Source: Datnioides undecimradiatus (Eukaryota > Chordata > Actinopteri > Lobotiformes > Datnioididae). Taken from it: a stretch of DNA of 64,000 nt. Positions 38,501-51,700 of this stretch are shown one piece after another (the first letter of the stretch is position 1; the number at the start of each line of letters is the position of its first letter). Below the pieces are notes generated by a model that saw only the letters and a program-made list of their open reading frames with translations, was not told the DNA's origin and searched no databases. Position numbers and translations under genes: made by a program. The stretch spans positions 15,747,131 through 15,811,130 of the forward strand of contig WARS01000029.1 in the NCBI GenBank assembly GCA_008933995.1. Direction: 5' to 3'.

Positions 38501-41500
38501 ATGACAGAATAAGTCAGTCTTGTAAACCTGGTAAACAAAAAGGATAATAAAAGCTAAAGGCAAAGCTAAAGGATGTTAGCTAGATGTTTGGACATATACC
38601 ATTAAATAGTCGGAGCAACTTGATTCTGCCACTGTAACTAAATAGACAGTGATTCTACAAATGGTCATATGATTAATAAAACGGCCCTCTTTATTCACCC
38701 AATGATTAGCCCCACGTACCCATCCAGGCCTGAGGGCAGTCTTGAGCCAATCTGTTTCTAAACTATTCACAGTGTTTTAAACGGGCCTTTTCTGATGATT
38801 TTACTTTCACTTGTTTCACATTCTTACACTGCTTCACTTCTACCTTATGTTAAAGTTGATGGACAAAAAATGCTTAGAGACATGAGACCACCAGGTGTCA
38901 GTGCAGACTCATAACACATATCATATCCTGCATTTACATTACAAAAAGATTCAGTTTAACAACTTGTTTTACAAGATTCTGGCCATAAAGAAGACTTGTA
39001 AATGTCTGAGATGCCTTGGTGATATGTTATAAATGAAACCTTATCTCAGTGATGATGTCATTTTTGTAGGCATGCTGATAAACCTCCACAATTACTTTAC
39101 AACCTGCTATCACAACCAGGGCAGATCTGTAACTCAGACTGCTGCAGACACACAGTTGCTTATCAACAGCAGGTATGTGGTTACAGAATATGTGATATGT
39201 GCCACAATCCAAAATGCTGCTGAGGAGATGAAAGTGTGCGCTTATCCTGCTGCTCTATTTGCAGTGGTGTTGCAGCCAAACACACAGGGGTGTCTGGGAG
39301 TATTGAACACACACAGGACTGGAGCATTGGTAATGGAAATGGAGAATTTGGGGATTAGGTTGAGATTTATTCTTGAAGAGATATACAAGGATTTATTATG
39401 TTTCACACTGTTTCCGATGGTGTTTGAGAATAACACCTCACTGTCTGCTAGTCAAAGTGTTTTCAAATAATAACAGTTGCATTAATACTGCATCAGTAAA
39501 TCACATCTTACAATATCATATTGTGCTGTTCAGTACATGGCTCACAATTCTGCACAACAGTGTGCTTGACATATTCAAGAGCTTTGTCCTGTTTATGACA
39601 TCTCATCGGATTGTTGTTGTAAATTGTGGGATTTTATATGTTTTGCACTGAATTATGCTGGAAAATCAGGAGGATTTCTCCCAGAATTCAAGGATTTAAT
39701 TCTGAAATAAATGAATTTCACTTAAATAAAAATATAAAGCACAGTGTAATTATTTATGATGTTGAAATACATTGAAGTATGAAACCACTATTTCAAATAG
39801 AAATGTGGATGGTCTAACATTTTGAGATATGCTTCTTGCTGAGAGTTAGAGGAGACTGTCGCATCTGCATGGTAAATGTGCAGCTAAAGCCAGTAGCCAG
39901 TTAGCTTAGCATAGTATAGTGGGGCACTATTTAGCAGACATTGTTATCTTCAGACAGAGTCAAGCTACTGTCCACCGCACCCTAGTCTTTATACTAAGCC
40001 CAGCATCTCTCCCAAAAATAGCAACTTTGAATGTATGAATACACAAATAAAAATTCTAATCATACATCCAGAGCTAATATAAAGATCTAGATTTGCCTAA
40101 AGCATGTCAGTATCATTGTTTGCCTCCTGAGGTTTCAGAGGTCAATGAAAGTCATGATGTCGCCTCAAGCATGTGTTTAAGCCAGAGTCGGCAGACTCAT
40201 TTGCAGCCAGATTGTCCTTTGAAGCCTTTAAAATCCAACCTTTCTACCTGAACTGCCAGTAATTTGTGTGCAAAGCACACAGCGCAGATCTCAGGAGCAG
40301 CCAGTGCACTTAGCATGACACCCCAGCACTGCTTGGGCTTTTCTCAGAGCACCTGAGAGCATTACGGCATTAAAATTCCACCTGAGTACAGGCGCTCATG
40401 GTAAAATCTGAATGAACACAGGAACAGGCAGCAGTCAATACCTTTTTTGCAGCCCCCCTGCAGGACAGCACATCTTGAATTCTGCAATAGTCTTACTGCC
40501 CCCCTCACCACCCTGGAGATACGGTTGGATAGCACAGTCTAATCCCCTGCTAACAACCAGCTCCTGTCTGCATGCTGAAAAGACTGAGACGGACGCCTGT
40601 GGGTCAGGACTGAAGAGGCTCCTCGGGACACTTTGATGTAATCATTTGTATCAGTAATACATTGGCTCACTTGCTCTGTAGTTGTTGGGGAATGCCTTTG
40701 AGGTCCTGTTCTGACATTTGGCTTTAATAAGAGGACAAATCATGGCCTAGAGTATCAGACACATGGGCTGTTCAGTGGGGCCATCTGTTGCAGGGCAGGA
40801 GAACAAAATAATATCTTATTAACATGCCCATTTAATCTGGATTGAGTCTAGATATGATTTAGGGGGATTATATTTACATGTAATATTTTAATTCATTCAT
40901 TCATGATTCGTTAATTTGTTCGGTAAAAACTGCTCAAATGACAAAACTTCTTTCTATCAAAAATAATGTCTCTATGAACAGAAATGTTTTGAAGAAACTT
41001 TCACATTGTAACAATTCTTTTACATTTTTAAAATTCTCAAATGTGTTTCTAACTTCTTTTTTCCCCTTAATTTAATGTCCTTTTGCCACATTTCACCAAC
41101 ATGCGCATTACTTCTGTGCAGGGCTGTCACCAGGAGTTTAAGAACACTGAGTCTTAATGACCCAACTAATGACCAAAACACAGAACATTTTATTTGCTGA
41201 GGTGTTCATCAAACTACAGTTTGAAGCTCTCCTTAAGAATATAAATCTTCTGCCAAAATGCTAAGTTCATTCAATCTTTTTAATCACTAATTAGAATGTG
41301 TTTGGCTGACACTTAAAAGAAACTGAGCCTATTTTACAGGAGAAAATCTGTCCATAGATTTCATTTCTGACACTTGCTGTCCCAGATTTCACCAGTCAAA
41401 AGCCATAAAGCACCATAATAATCTCTAGGTCCTGTCTCTCTTTGACCAATTCACACGTTTCTTCCCTGATTTTCACAAGGTCACTTTCTCCTTAAAAGGG

Positions 41501-42767
41501 ACTGAAACACTCAGAATGTGGTTGTTTCACTGCATTTCTGGTGTTTTGTTTAACTTTTGCATGTAATGTTTGCAGTCAAAAATGACTAGTGATTAGAAAT
41601 GAATGAGTGAGACTAAAATTAATGATTAAACCTTAGTTCAGGAACATGCCCATTCATCAGCTAGACATAGTTCCTCTCCGTGACCCCATATGCATGTGTG
41701 TTTGAGCACACACACATGCACACAACTCGCTCCTTTCCCCTTCTTGGCTTCTTTGTCTTATAATTTGTCCTACAATCCTTTGATGGTTACAGCATTTCTG
41801 TTTACCAAAAAGTGCTTTGCAGTCACTTTTTGCACAATATTTGGTTTCCCTTCATTGATTTTGTGGAGAATCTACTGGATCCTTTCTGGAAACTCAATTC
41901 CAGGTAGCACAAATGAACCTCTCTCTATCTGAGGTGCAATCAACATATACATGTATAGCAGTAAACAGTACCACTGACTCTCCTTTGTTGCTTGTTTGTA
42001 TTGTTTAAATCCTATATTTTTGAACCAAAATCAATTTATTGCAGTATGCTATAATATGTTTGTGATATAAGTGCCCTACTTCTATGCGATGAGCTTGAAT
42101 TGTGTGTTTTAACTAAATAAGTGGTGTCTGCAGCTGAAATTGTCACACATGATCTCTCTTGATGTGTCTGAATTGTGAATATTGTATTGTTAAAAATGGA
42201 TACATGTATAATAAGTGTTTAAAAAAATCAAAGATAGTGAATCTGAAAATATCACAATTAGCTTTGCAAACACAGTTTAATTTATGTGTTAAGCACAAAC
42301 TCCTCAGGTCAATAAATCTGTCACATTCCCAGAAACAAGGAGGATGTGACCACATTGCCCTCAGTGTATCTGTATTCAGTTTTATGAAAATGAATCAATC
42401 ATACTGCAGTTATTGCAGCGCTGTACTGTCTCATTGCCTGTCTTCTCTCTGACAGCTCCAGAGTTATTAAAGCTGCTCTACACAGAGTAAAGAAACACAC
42501 TTGAGCCAAGCTCTGTGGCTTTGATTCCAGTATGAAATTCATCCTATTATAGTTACACTTCCAAAACATTGTTGAGGCTTTGTGCTGCTATTATGCAATG
42601 ATCCCATTCTGCCAAGCTGCTTAGCCAGTAGGCTAACAGCCACGACCATTGCTTGTTCTGTCCTATTGCTGTCTCATGCATTCATATCAGCTGGAGTGTG
42701 AAAGTGCACACTGGAAACTGTCCACACACATATTCTACACATCTGGGGATCGTCTCCGGAGAGAATC
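35513..42767. other. gene-poor interval downstream of st6galnac5
   Basis: AT-rich, with no supported exon. The 3' UTR of st6galnac5 must occupy the right-hand end, but I could not choose a polyadenylation site. Small tandem duplications are visible, for example at about 36187-36218 and 38151-38175. A frame of 145 codons at 39033-39470 resembles no family and is treated as chance. Confidence 0.45.
39815..40010. repeat. teleost interspersed repeat fragment
   Basis: The segment with GAGAGTTAGAGGAGA, GGTAAATGTGCAGCTAAAGC and CCAGTTAGCTTAGCAT closely resembles a very common percomorph repeat (CCAGTTAGCTTAGCATAAAG type). Recognition is from memory and the boundaries are approximate. Confidence 0.5.
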
Positions 42768-45700
42768 TCAGGATCCAGTGGGAACTGCAGCATATGAGCT
42801 GTTTGTGCTGGTGACGACAGCAGCAGGCTTCCAGTCCGGCTGGTAAAAGTGGATGTTGAGGGTTCGGGCCCAGTTTGCAAACACCGTCTTCTCCGTGATG
42901 AAGCGATGGTGGCTTCCTCTTCGGCTTCTCTCATGCGTGAGATACATGGAGCACTCATCTGGCCCTGAGGGCTCATAGTAATGATATGGCACAGAGAGAT
43001 GGGAGGAGGATCTACACAGGAGGTGAGGAGAGGAGAAGAGAGAGGAGTAAAGCATGAAAAAGGCATGAAAGTCAAAGTGTGAGGGACGGATGTGGAAATA
43101 GAGTGATAATGAGGAGATGAGGATGGGGGAGAGGGGAGAGGAAGCGAGTCACAGTGGGGGAGAAAATAGAGTCGGCAACAAAGAAAAACAGGAAGATCAG
43201 AAGAATCTGGGCTCACAGATGTGTTCATTATACACCATCTTATTCCTCTGGTACTGGCGGCCACACCAAGTTCAGGAGGAATCAGCCACATGAGAGTCAC
43301 TGCAATCTGGTCTGAAGTCCTCTATGAATATCCAAATGTGTTAAACTGTCCTTTGTGCCCTTGTAGATTCACATGAGAACAACATGAGCTAAATTATCCT
43401 TCCACTTCCCGCGAACCTGCATGTTACAAAAGCCATCATAAACGGCTGCAGCTTGCATCTATTCACTGAAATGTTCAGTCATTTTTGTTGTAAAATGTCA
43501 TGATTAACGTTGCCACCGGCATCCAAATTCACCATTCATTCACCAGCCTGACTGGGAAGCAATAAAAGACACTTGTTGTTACCGCATGGAGTGAACATTA
43601 CAATGCCATTACAAGTTGAAGGCACCAATAAAGATTTACCAGACAAGATTTTTATGTAGAAACACACCCATGTTGTCAGCACAAAGTAAATCACAGAGCA
43701 GAGCTGCTACAGTCCCATTCGCCTCATGCACTGTTTTGTTCCACTTGCTCAAACAGGAAGTGACAAACTGAAAACTTAAGGCCCGGGGATAAGGGATCTC
43801 GATGGTTGTATAATTCAACAGATGAAACAGGAATTCACAGTTAGCGGCTGATCGGCTGATTTGTGCAGAATTTTGAGACGTAGTCTTTCAAAACAAATAA
43901 GTAAAGAAATTTTTATAGTATAATTTAATAATCATTTAATATTATTTATTTATTATTTGATTTCCTGTTGTCATTTATTTTACCTTGAAAAACCCTTGAT
44001 TATGTGTCCTTTCTTGCAGTGGTACTGAGGTGCAAAACAGTTAACCAAAACCAGTGTAACCAGTTAAGTATGCTAGCTAAAATACACAATAAACTTGCTC
44101 TGGAGTTATAAAAAAGAGAAATAACTCCGATGATATATGATGAGGTATGAAGTAGAATAGGAAAATAATTACATGAGTTAGAAATGGACAAAAATTAGAG
44201 TGTAAATTACAATAAATTAAAACAAGGTCAGAAGTAAGTGCAGCCCTCGTGGAGGCAGAGCATACAAGTGTAAAACCTTTTTCAGATTATAACATATATG
44301 CGATGCTTTGTTAGACAGTAAGTTTTGTTTTCTCTGTTCTAATCCGCTGCCCTCACTTGGGCAAAACACTTGTTTAATACAAGACTAAAGACTAAAGTTG
44401 AAGTTAAATTGAAGTTGTGTTAATAAACCTCAATAATCAAAATGGCAAATTTAAAACTACTGAGCATCTAAACTCTTGGACTGAAAAAAGATGTTGCTGT
44501 ACCTGCAGAAATCTGGCGGCACCATGCCAAACACATTGGTCCTGTCACACAGCTCCGGGGCTATGGCCATAGTGAACCAGCCAGTACTCAGCCAGGAGTT
44601 GGAACTCTTCCTGAAAGACAAGACAAGGTTACCAGTTTAAGTAAATCCATTCTCACACTGTGTAAATTTATTGGGAGTGTTTGCTCTGTCTTATAGACCA
44701 AATAAGACAAATAGATAATGTGTAATATAAAAGATAAAAGCTGGGAACCTATAATTAAGAGCTCAGCTGATTAATCATCTTTTCAGAAATAAATACAGAT
44801 GAGGACAAAACAATAGCTTCAAGAAGGAATTCTGTGTGTTTCGATGCCTTGTACACTCCAATAAAGTAAAATATCCATGAGTAAGACATTTATTCTGATA
44901 TTGCTAACATGAAGGCTGAAGTGATTGGATTCTCCATTCAAATGCTTCATCCTCTTATCTTCCTGTTGGTTTTCTGTTTGCATGCAAATGAGTTTGTGAA
45001 TGGCTGGATTGACATCATTCCTTTATCTACTTGGTTCATATTTTCTAAGCTCATATTCAGTTGGCCAATTTGCTGCAGCACAGGTACTTATAACTCATAT
45101 GAAAAGATACGGGGGACTATTATGTGTTACAGGCAGGAACTGTGTGGCTGGATTATTACACTATAAAAGGAGAAATTTCCTTTGTGTTTGGTTTAGTCTA
45201 AGTATGTCAAAATCCCATTTGATCTGCCACTTCCCTTTGTATTTATGATGATTACATTTGTTCTATTTGTTCCACACTACACAGAAAATCAAAAACGTGC
45301 AGTTTCTGGGTGTTATTACACATTATATAGCTCAATACATTACATTTATGTACTAGTAATGTATGAATATCCTGCTTTCTTTGTGTAAGTTGTGTCTCTG
45401 CATTAAGTCTGTGAATATCCAGATACAATTATTATATTTTGAAAACAACCTCTATTAAAAACATACATTTATGTGAGGGTTAGTGTACCAAAGCTAATTT
45501 CCCACTAAAACGAGAATAGCTCTGCAGCTGGGGCATTTCCTTCATAAAGATCATGCAGCCGAGCAGAGCAGCAGGGGGAGGGCAGGCAGAGTCTGTCAGA
45601 GCTCCACTCCCTCATCATCAGCTCAGATATTTCCACTGTGTTCTGTCTTATCTGAGGTCTTTCATTTGTAACCTTCAGTTCAGTCAGTTGCTGCTCCAAG

Positions 45701-48700
45701 ATACTGATTTATGCTGACTCTTTATATTATCTTCTGTTTGTAATGACTGGGGAAACTTAATGTGTCTGGAAGAATCCACATGACACTGAAGTCAAATGTG
45801 TTTCCTTCTGTTGTTGAGGCACTTTTGCAAATGTCTCACGACATGGTAGCACTACACTACTTCTCTGCCTAAGCCTGGCATTAGTGGGACAACTGTGAAC
45901 TTGGCATGATTCAAATCCCTTCAAATCCTTCCAGACATAACAGACATGTTTTAATCTAAATCCTATTAATAATGGTGAGAGTGTTGACAGCTCTTAAGAC
46001 TTATCCTTTTGTCTCAAGCTCAAGAGCTTTATTTTGATTGCCTCTCTTTTGATTTTTAAATTCCTTTTTATATGCATTGTTTGTCTCGGTTAGGTCACAC
46101 CAAAGTGATCAAACATGTTCTGTGAACATTTACCTATCAATGCCTGTTTCCTTTTTAAATAGTTCATCAAACTTCAGCATTTTGATCCGAGAAATGATGT
46201 AGACTTTAAGTTTGGGCAGTAGCTGGTTTAACAGCCTGAGGTTGTTGTAAACGTGGCCTTTTCCATCCCGTCTCATGCAGCTGCTGGGTCCCCAGAAGAT
46301 GAACACTGTGTCCTGGCTGGCATTGAGCAGCTCTTGTCGGTTACGCAGCACCCTCTGCAGGCTGGAGTGAGCAACGACGCGCAGGCTTGTGCGTTGGCCA
46401 ACATCCTGCTGGTAGCCTATGCTGGGAGCGTCATTCATACGGATTACACACTCAGAACGGTCAATTTCTGCACCTCTCTTGCTCCCGGTTAGCTGACCCG
46501 AGCTGGTCACCAGAGCACAAGTCCTGCAGTGCATCTTCAGAGGCTGTAGAGGTGAAAGGTTTGAGGTCAGAAATAACTGTTCTTTAATTTAGAGACTCAA
46601 ATTAACATTTTCAACAGTTAAGCACTGAAAAGCACTAAAGGAAAAGTTAACTATTGTGTTGCACTGTCTGTGCAACACCAAAAGGTTGCAACGAGCAAAA
46701 AGGATAAATCTGCAACCTGTAGCCATCACAGTCATGTATTTCTTGCTGAGGTCTATGGTTTGACCTTAAACACTTGCTGCCAAAAGGAAACAATGACCCT
46801 GAAAGAGTTCAGCACACTCTGTTTTACAACAGCACACAGAAGAGCCATGACAAAGATGCTTTCCTCAAGCTTGATATAAAGCATGTCTGATAAAGTAGCC
46901 AACAGTTGGAATTTAATTCAAGGCCTTTCAGATTTATATTCACAGGTTAATGCAGTTTTTCACATTCACATTTCCTGCACACACACAATGATAACTGAAT
47001 AGGGCCTGAATAATGTGTAACTGGCTCAGAGTTGAGCAGTTAAACTGGTAATGGGCGGTTCTGTCAGGTATCCCATTATTCAAATGCACTGCAGATTATC
47101 ATGGTTGACAGTAGAGCAGAGGCTATTCAGTACAGTACTTTGATTTTGTAGGAAAATCACGAATGACCATAATCCTGTACATTTATTCAGTTGAACACAG
47201 CCACAATGTTCTCTTTCATTAAACCAGGAATACCAACACAACAGTTGTCAGATCGTTTTCCCTTATACAAAATCCAGTTCACACAGAAGACCAATTCATG
47301 TGGTAGCATGTAGGGCAGTTGCACTGGTTTGCATTATATTGACCAGGTACTCATGTTGTTGTGTCCAAGGAGGTTTTCAAAGTTGAAAAAGGGTGAGCTC
47401 TGATTGAATGATCCGACAGCAAAAAAAACCCAGAGACTCTTCACATGAATTATTCCCAACCTTAATAGGCAGCTGCATTGGCATTCTGAACTGTACTCTG
47501 AGCTTCACACTCCATCAGGTTCTGGGGTGGGAATGTGTGTGTTCATCTCCCTCTATCTGTGTGTATGTGTGTGTGTGTGTGTGTGTGCAAACAGGTAATA
47601 CACCAGCACCACAGGCTGTGCCGCTCCCACTGCTATATTTATAATACTCTTCCACTATCTCTGTGACCCCATGCTGAATGATTGCCTTGTGTGTGTGTGT
47701 GTAAATGTGTGGTTCAGCACCTTTATATGTGTGTATGAGTGTGCGTATGAGGGGCGTGTGTGTGGATGTCCCTAAATCTTTGCGCGGAGCTCGATGTGGC
47801 CCCAGATATGTAATATGATCACGTTTCTACTGCAAGTGTCCAAGAAGAGTGTCTAGATGCAAAACCAGTTGTAATCCCCTCTACACACACAATCACACAC
47901 ATTGACAGTCTCTATACATTGAGGAACAGGTATTTCCATTCCCCGACATTGCCGAAAACAGACCATGTCCTGTTAGGAGTGTTTGCAGTCTCTCAAAAAC
48001 AGGTAGGCTGGAGTGAATTACACGCTTCAATGCACAAACACACCCTCCTTGCCTCAGCTGGGAAAAATCACCATCCCTTTAGCCATTTCTTATTCTACTT
48101 ACAATGGATAGAGTGCGTTCTCCCCTCAACAATGTCCGAACAATTACTGCCATGTGACTTTTAAGCATTTTGAAAGTCAAGGAATGCGTTAAACTAGTAA
48201 AAGGCAATTGAAGGTTGTCTGGCTGTGAAATAATAAAAGTGTCCCTGAAGGTGACGTTGAAGCTCCAGCGCCAGTTTCCAGAGCTTCTGACAGCTTGATG
48301 ATGCTGGGAAATAGCCACTTACAGGCCATGTATCAGACTGAGTGGAGCTTTCAGAATTAGATTACAGATGGCAGACAGGTGAAGATGCAACCCACAGACT
48401 TTTAATACATGAATAAATAAATGAATGAGTGTAATGTATTGCATATTACAGGTAGATTCTTTACTCATAATCAGTCTTAAATTAGCACAGTAGTCCTTTA
48501 ATTTGTGAACTAACTAGCGCTTGAACACTTGCTGACTCCCACACATACACTCTGCACTTCATCACGAGGGCAGCGGGCTGCCTACCTTGATCAATAATGC
48601 ATAACCTCTTCAACAACACATTTACCTAGATAAACAAGATTCAAAGAGGCAATAGATACAACCTTATGAAGCCATTCAGTGAACTCTGCTGTGATGCAAG

Positions 48701-51700
48701 ACTTCCATTGTCTCGCGTGTGTTTCCACAGCCCCAAAACCCAGATGAGATACTAGAGAAAATTATTTTTCTAGCTTTCATCCATGCATCCATGATTTTTT
48801 TTTTGCTTAAATCTGAAAATTCAGAAAATTGAGTTAATACAGAAAGATAATTGCCACAGGTCAGTCTGAATTTGGTTTTATTATTATTATTGTTGTTGTT
48901 TTTGTTTATTACATGTGTGCAATTTATGTCTGTAATATGGAAGTTTAGTAATATAATATGATTTTCATACAGTCGGTTTCTGATTTTGCTTTTCCACAAA
49001 AAATATTGCCTTGTTCTACTTTGCTTTCATCCTGCTCTGCTCCCTATGTTTCCCTGTGATTTATGTCATACATTCATTGCTTCCTGTAATATTTTATTTT
49101 GAAACCCTCAGATCTTGTCTCAGTTAAACCTCTCCTGCCCTTCTGTGTTTCCCACCTGTGTGATTGTCTGTCCCACCCTGATTAGTTTCACCTGTCCTTC
49201 ATTAGCCTTTACCTCTTCAGTGTTTTTAGTCTGGGGGTGCATCCCCCCTTCATATATCTGCACTGTGCTATAACTTATGAATATACACAGTTTTATTAGG
49301 CAGAGCAGCAGTGTTTTTTCACAGTAGCCTCTGAGCAAATGAGAAACACACTGCATACTGCATTTATACTGTGTCCTGCTCAGAGGCAGAGAAATCATTT
49401 CTTCTGTCAGAATGTGTTTCTGTTAATTATTAATTGTTTGCAACCGTATTTATTGAGGTTCTGATTGTGTATTAATCATTGAATAACCCAGAATATGAAC
49501 ATGGTGTCATTTGAATGCTGGAAACAATCTATTACTAGACGTTTCAGGAGAAATTGCAATATTATAATTCATATCAAACCCTCAGGAATTACCAGTCTCA
49601 CATATGACTAAACAGAAATAATATATATAAAAAGTGTTTCATGCTGACAGATTCCCTTACTGTCTTAGATTTTACTGTATCAATATTGAAAGTTAATGAG
49701 GGAAATAAGTGTTGTGGTGCTTTTGATGTTGACACGTCAATCAGCAATTAGCATGGATTTTTAACTAGATGGTGAATCAGAGAACAAAGAAAAGATTAAA
49801 CTTTGATCTGTCTTCACTCCATTACAAAACTCCAATGACATTGTGATAATAGGGTGTGAAGCTGGAAGGATGCTCACCTATTTCCTCGCTCATAGATCCT
49901 CAGATCCCCCTCCTCACTCCTGGATTCTTACTCCTCTGTGCAGAAATAAAAGACTTTATCCTACAAAATGATGGACCAGAATAAATAAGAGTCTTGAGAT
50001 GCATATGTATGTTCCCTCCTCTCTGTACCAGTTTGTCTTTGTACTTTTTGTCAAGCATTCCTGCCTTTTCTCATGTTTTCTCCAAATTATTTGTTTTCCT
50101 GGACCTTACCTAATTTTTGGGCAATAGACATTTGATTCTTGGCTGCTCCTTGATGGACTGGGCTGCTCTGACTCACCATCCTGAAAGCTTAGCACCTTTT
50201 TGTGTGAATAAATCATTGTGCAGGCGACTGTGCAGTGGGAGGACATGACATCTTTATTATGCAATCAGTGTTTTTGCAAACTATAGTATAATGAAGGTTT
50301 TGGCAGATGCACGTGCAGATTCTATATTGACTAAGCACTTCAAGTACCTAATATGTTTAGTCTGACTCGGCCATGTATCTCCACATTTCTGTTAATTAAA
50401 AGAATAGTAGTACAGTATAGTAATAGAATACTATCAAGTACAATAATGTCAGTACATGGAACCAATTTTTAACCCACCTTTGGGAAACACATCTTAGTAG
50501 CAGAGATATTAGAGATGTTAGAGGGAAAATTACACAAAATTGCGTATTAAAGCTTTTTATTCTAGATATGATTCTAAGGCCAGAGGCACAGCCACACTTA
50601 TTCATGAAGACATCCTCTTTGAAGCAGACAAAATTGTTTCAAATATATCACTGCCTCTGAAAAACTCCTCAACAAATGTGTGACACTGGCAAGTATTAAT
50701 GCTGCCAGCTAGGAGGACAAAGATAGTACTTGTGATTTTTTTACCAATTAGGGGAAGATTTCAACTGTACACTAAATCCTGGACTATTATTATTATAAGT
50801 ATTATCTAATTATGCACATTGTTCCCTGGAGATGACATTTCCATATCAAGTACCTGCTTATAGTACATGGCGCCTAAACCGCCTTCGATGTTAAGAAGTT
50901 AAATTCAATGACTTTCGAAGTAGTTATGATGTTTGTGTTGGCCAGTGCCTCTACAGATGCACCTCAGGTGCTACTAGTTCAAACCTTACACATGTAATAA
51001 CATGGCCAAATTATTGGCTATTTGGCAAATGGGATAACATTCTTGAACTGAAGCAGACACCTGAAGCAGAGGTCTATGCCTTAAATGTACCTAAAATAAA
51101 TAAGATCTTCACTAGTTTCGTAGTTTTTGATCATGCACAGAGATATGCACCAGATTAAACGAATGTGATGCTGCGAGACATTTATCAATGGAGAAGCTCC
51201 AATCTACATTTCGGGAAAAGTAAATTAAATCCTGTGAACCCAACTGCCAGAAAGATATCTTTATTGTTCTCTTTTAGGAGAATTTCACTTCACAGATCTT
51301 GGCAAAGTGGTCGTTCGATACTTTGACATCCTAATAAATTTAACTGGAATCTTCTGATAAACAAATGTACAATAAATCAGAACAGTGCTGTACTCTGCAT
51401 GTTTTATGGCAGGCTGCATGAACCTTGTTAAGATAATAAAATCTCTTTCTTTATGTTTTTCAGAGTTTTGGCACCTTTTAAACAATAGAATATAATTTAT
51501 CTTGCAATTAATTAATTAATACTATTAGTAATTTATCATCAATACATACATACATTAAGATAACCTTAATGTATGATCTCCCACATCTACAAATTAAATG
51601 GTGCAATGGGAACAAAATATGAACCATCCACTTCTGACTGACTCTTAAAAAGCCTCTTGGACAAAAGACAAAAGACAGAAAAGTTATCCAAAATATTTCC

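Noticed and set aside
39033..39470. A 145-codon plus-strand open frame in the gene-poor interval
   Set aside because: No recognisable domain, AT-rich composition like its surroundings, no promoter or splice support; treated as chance.
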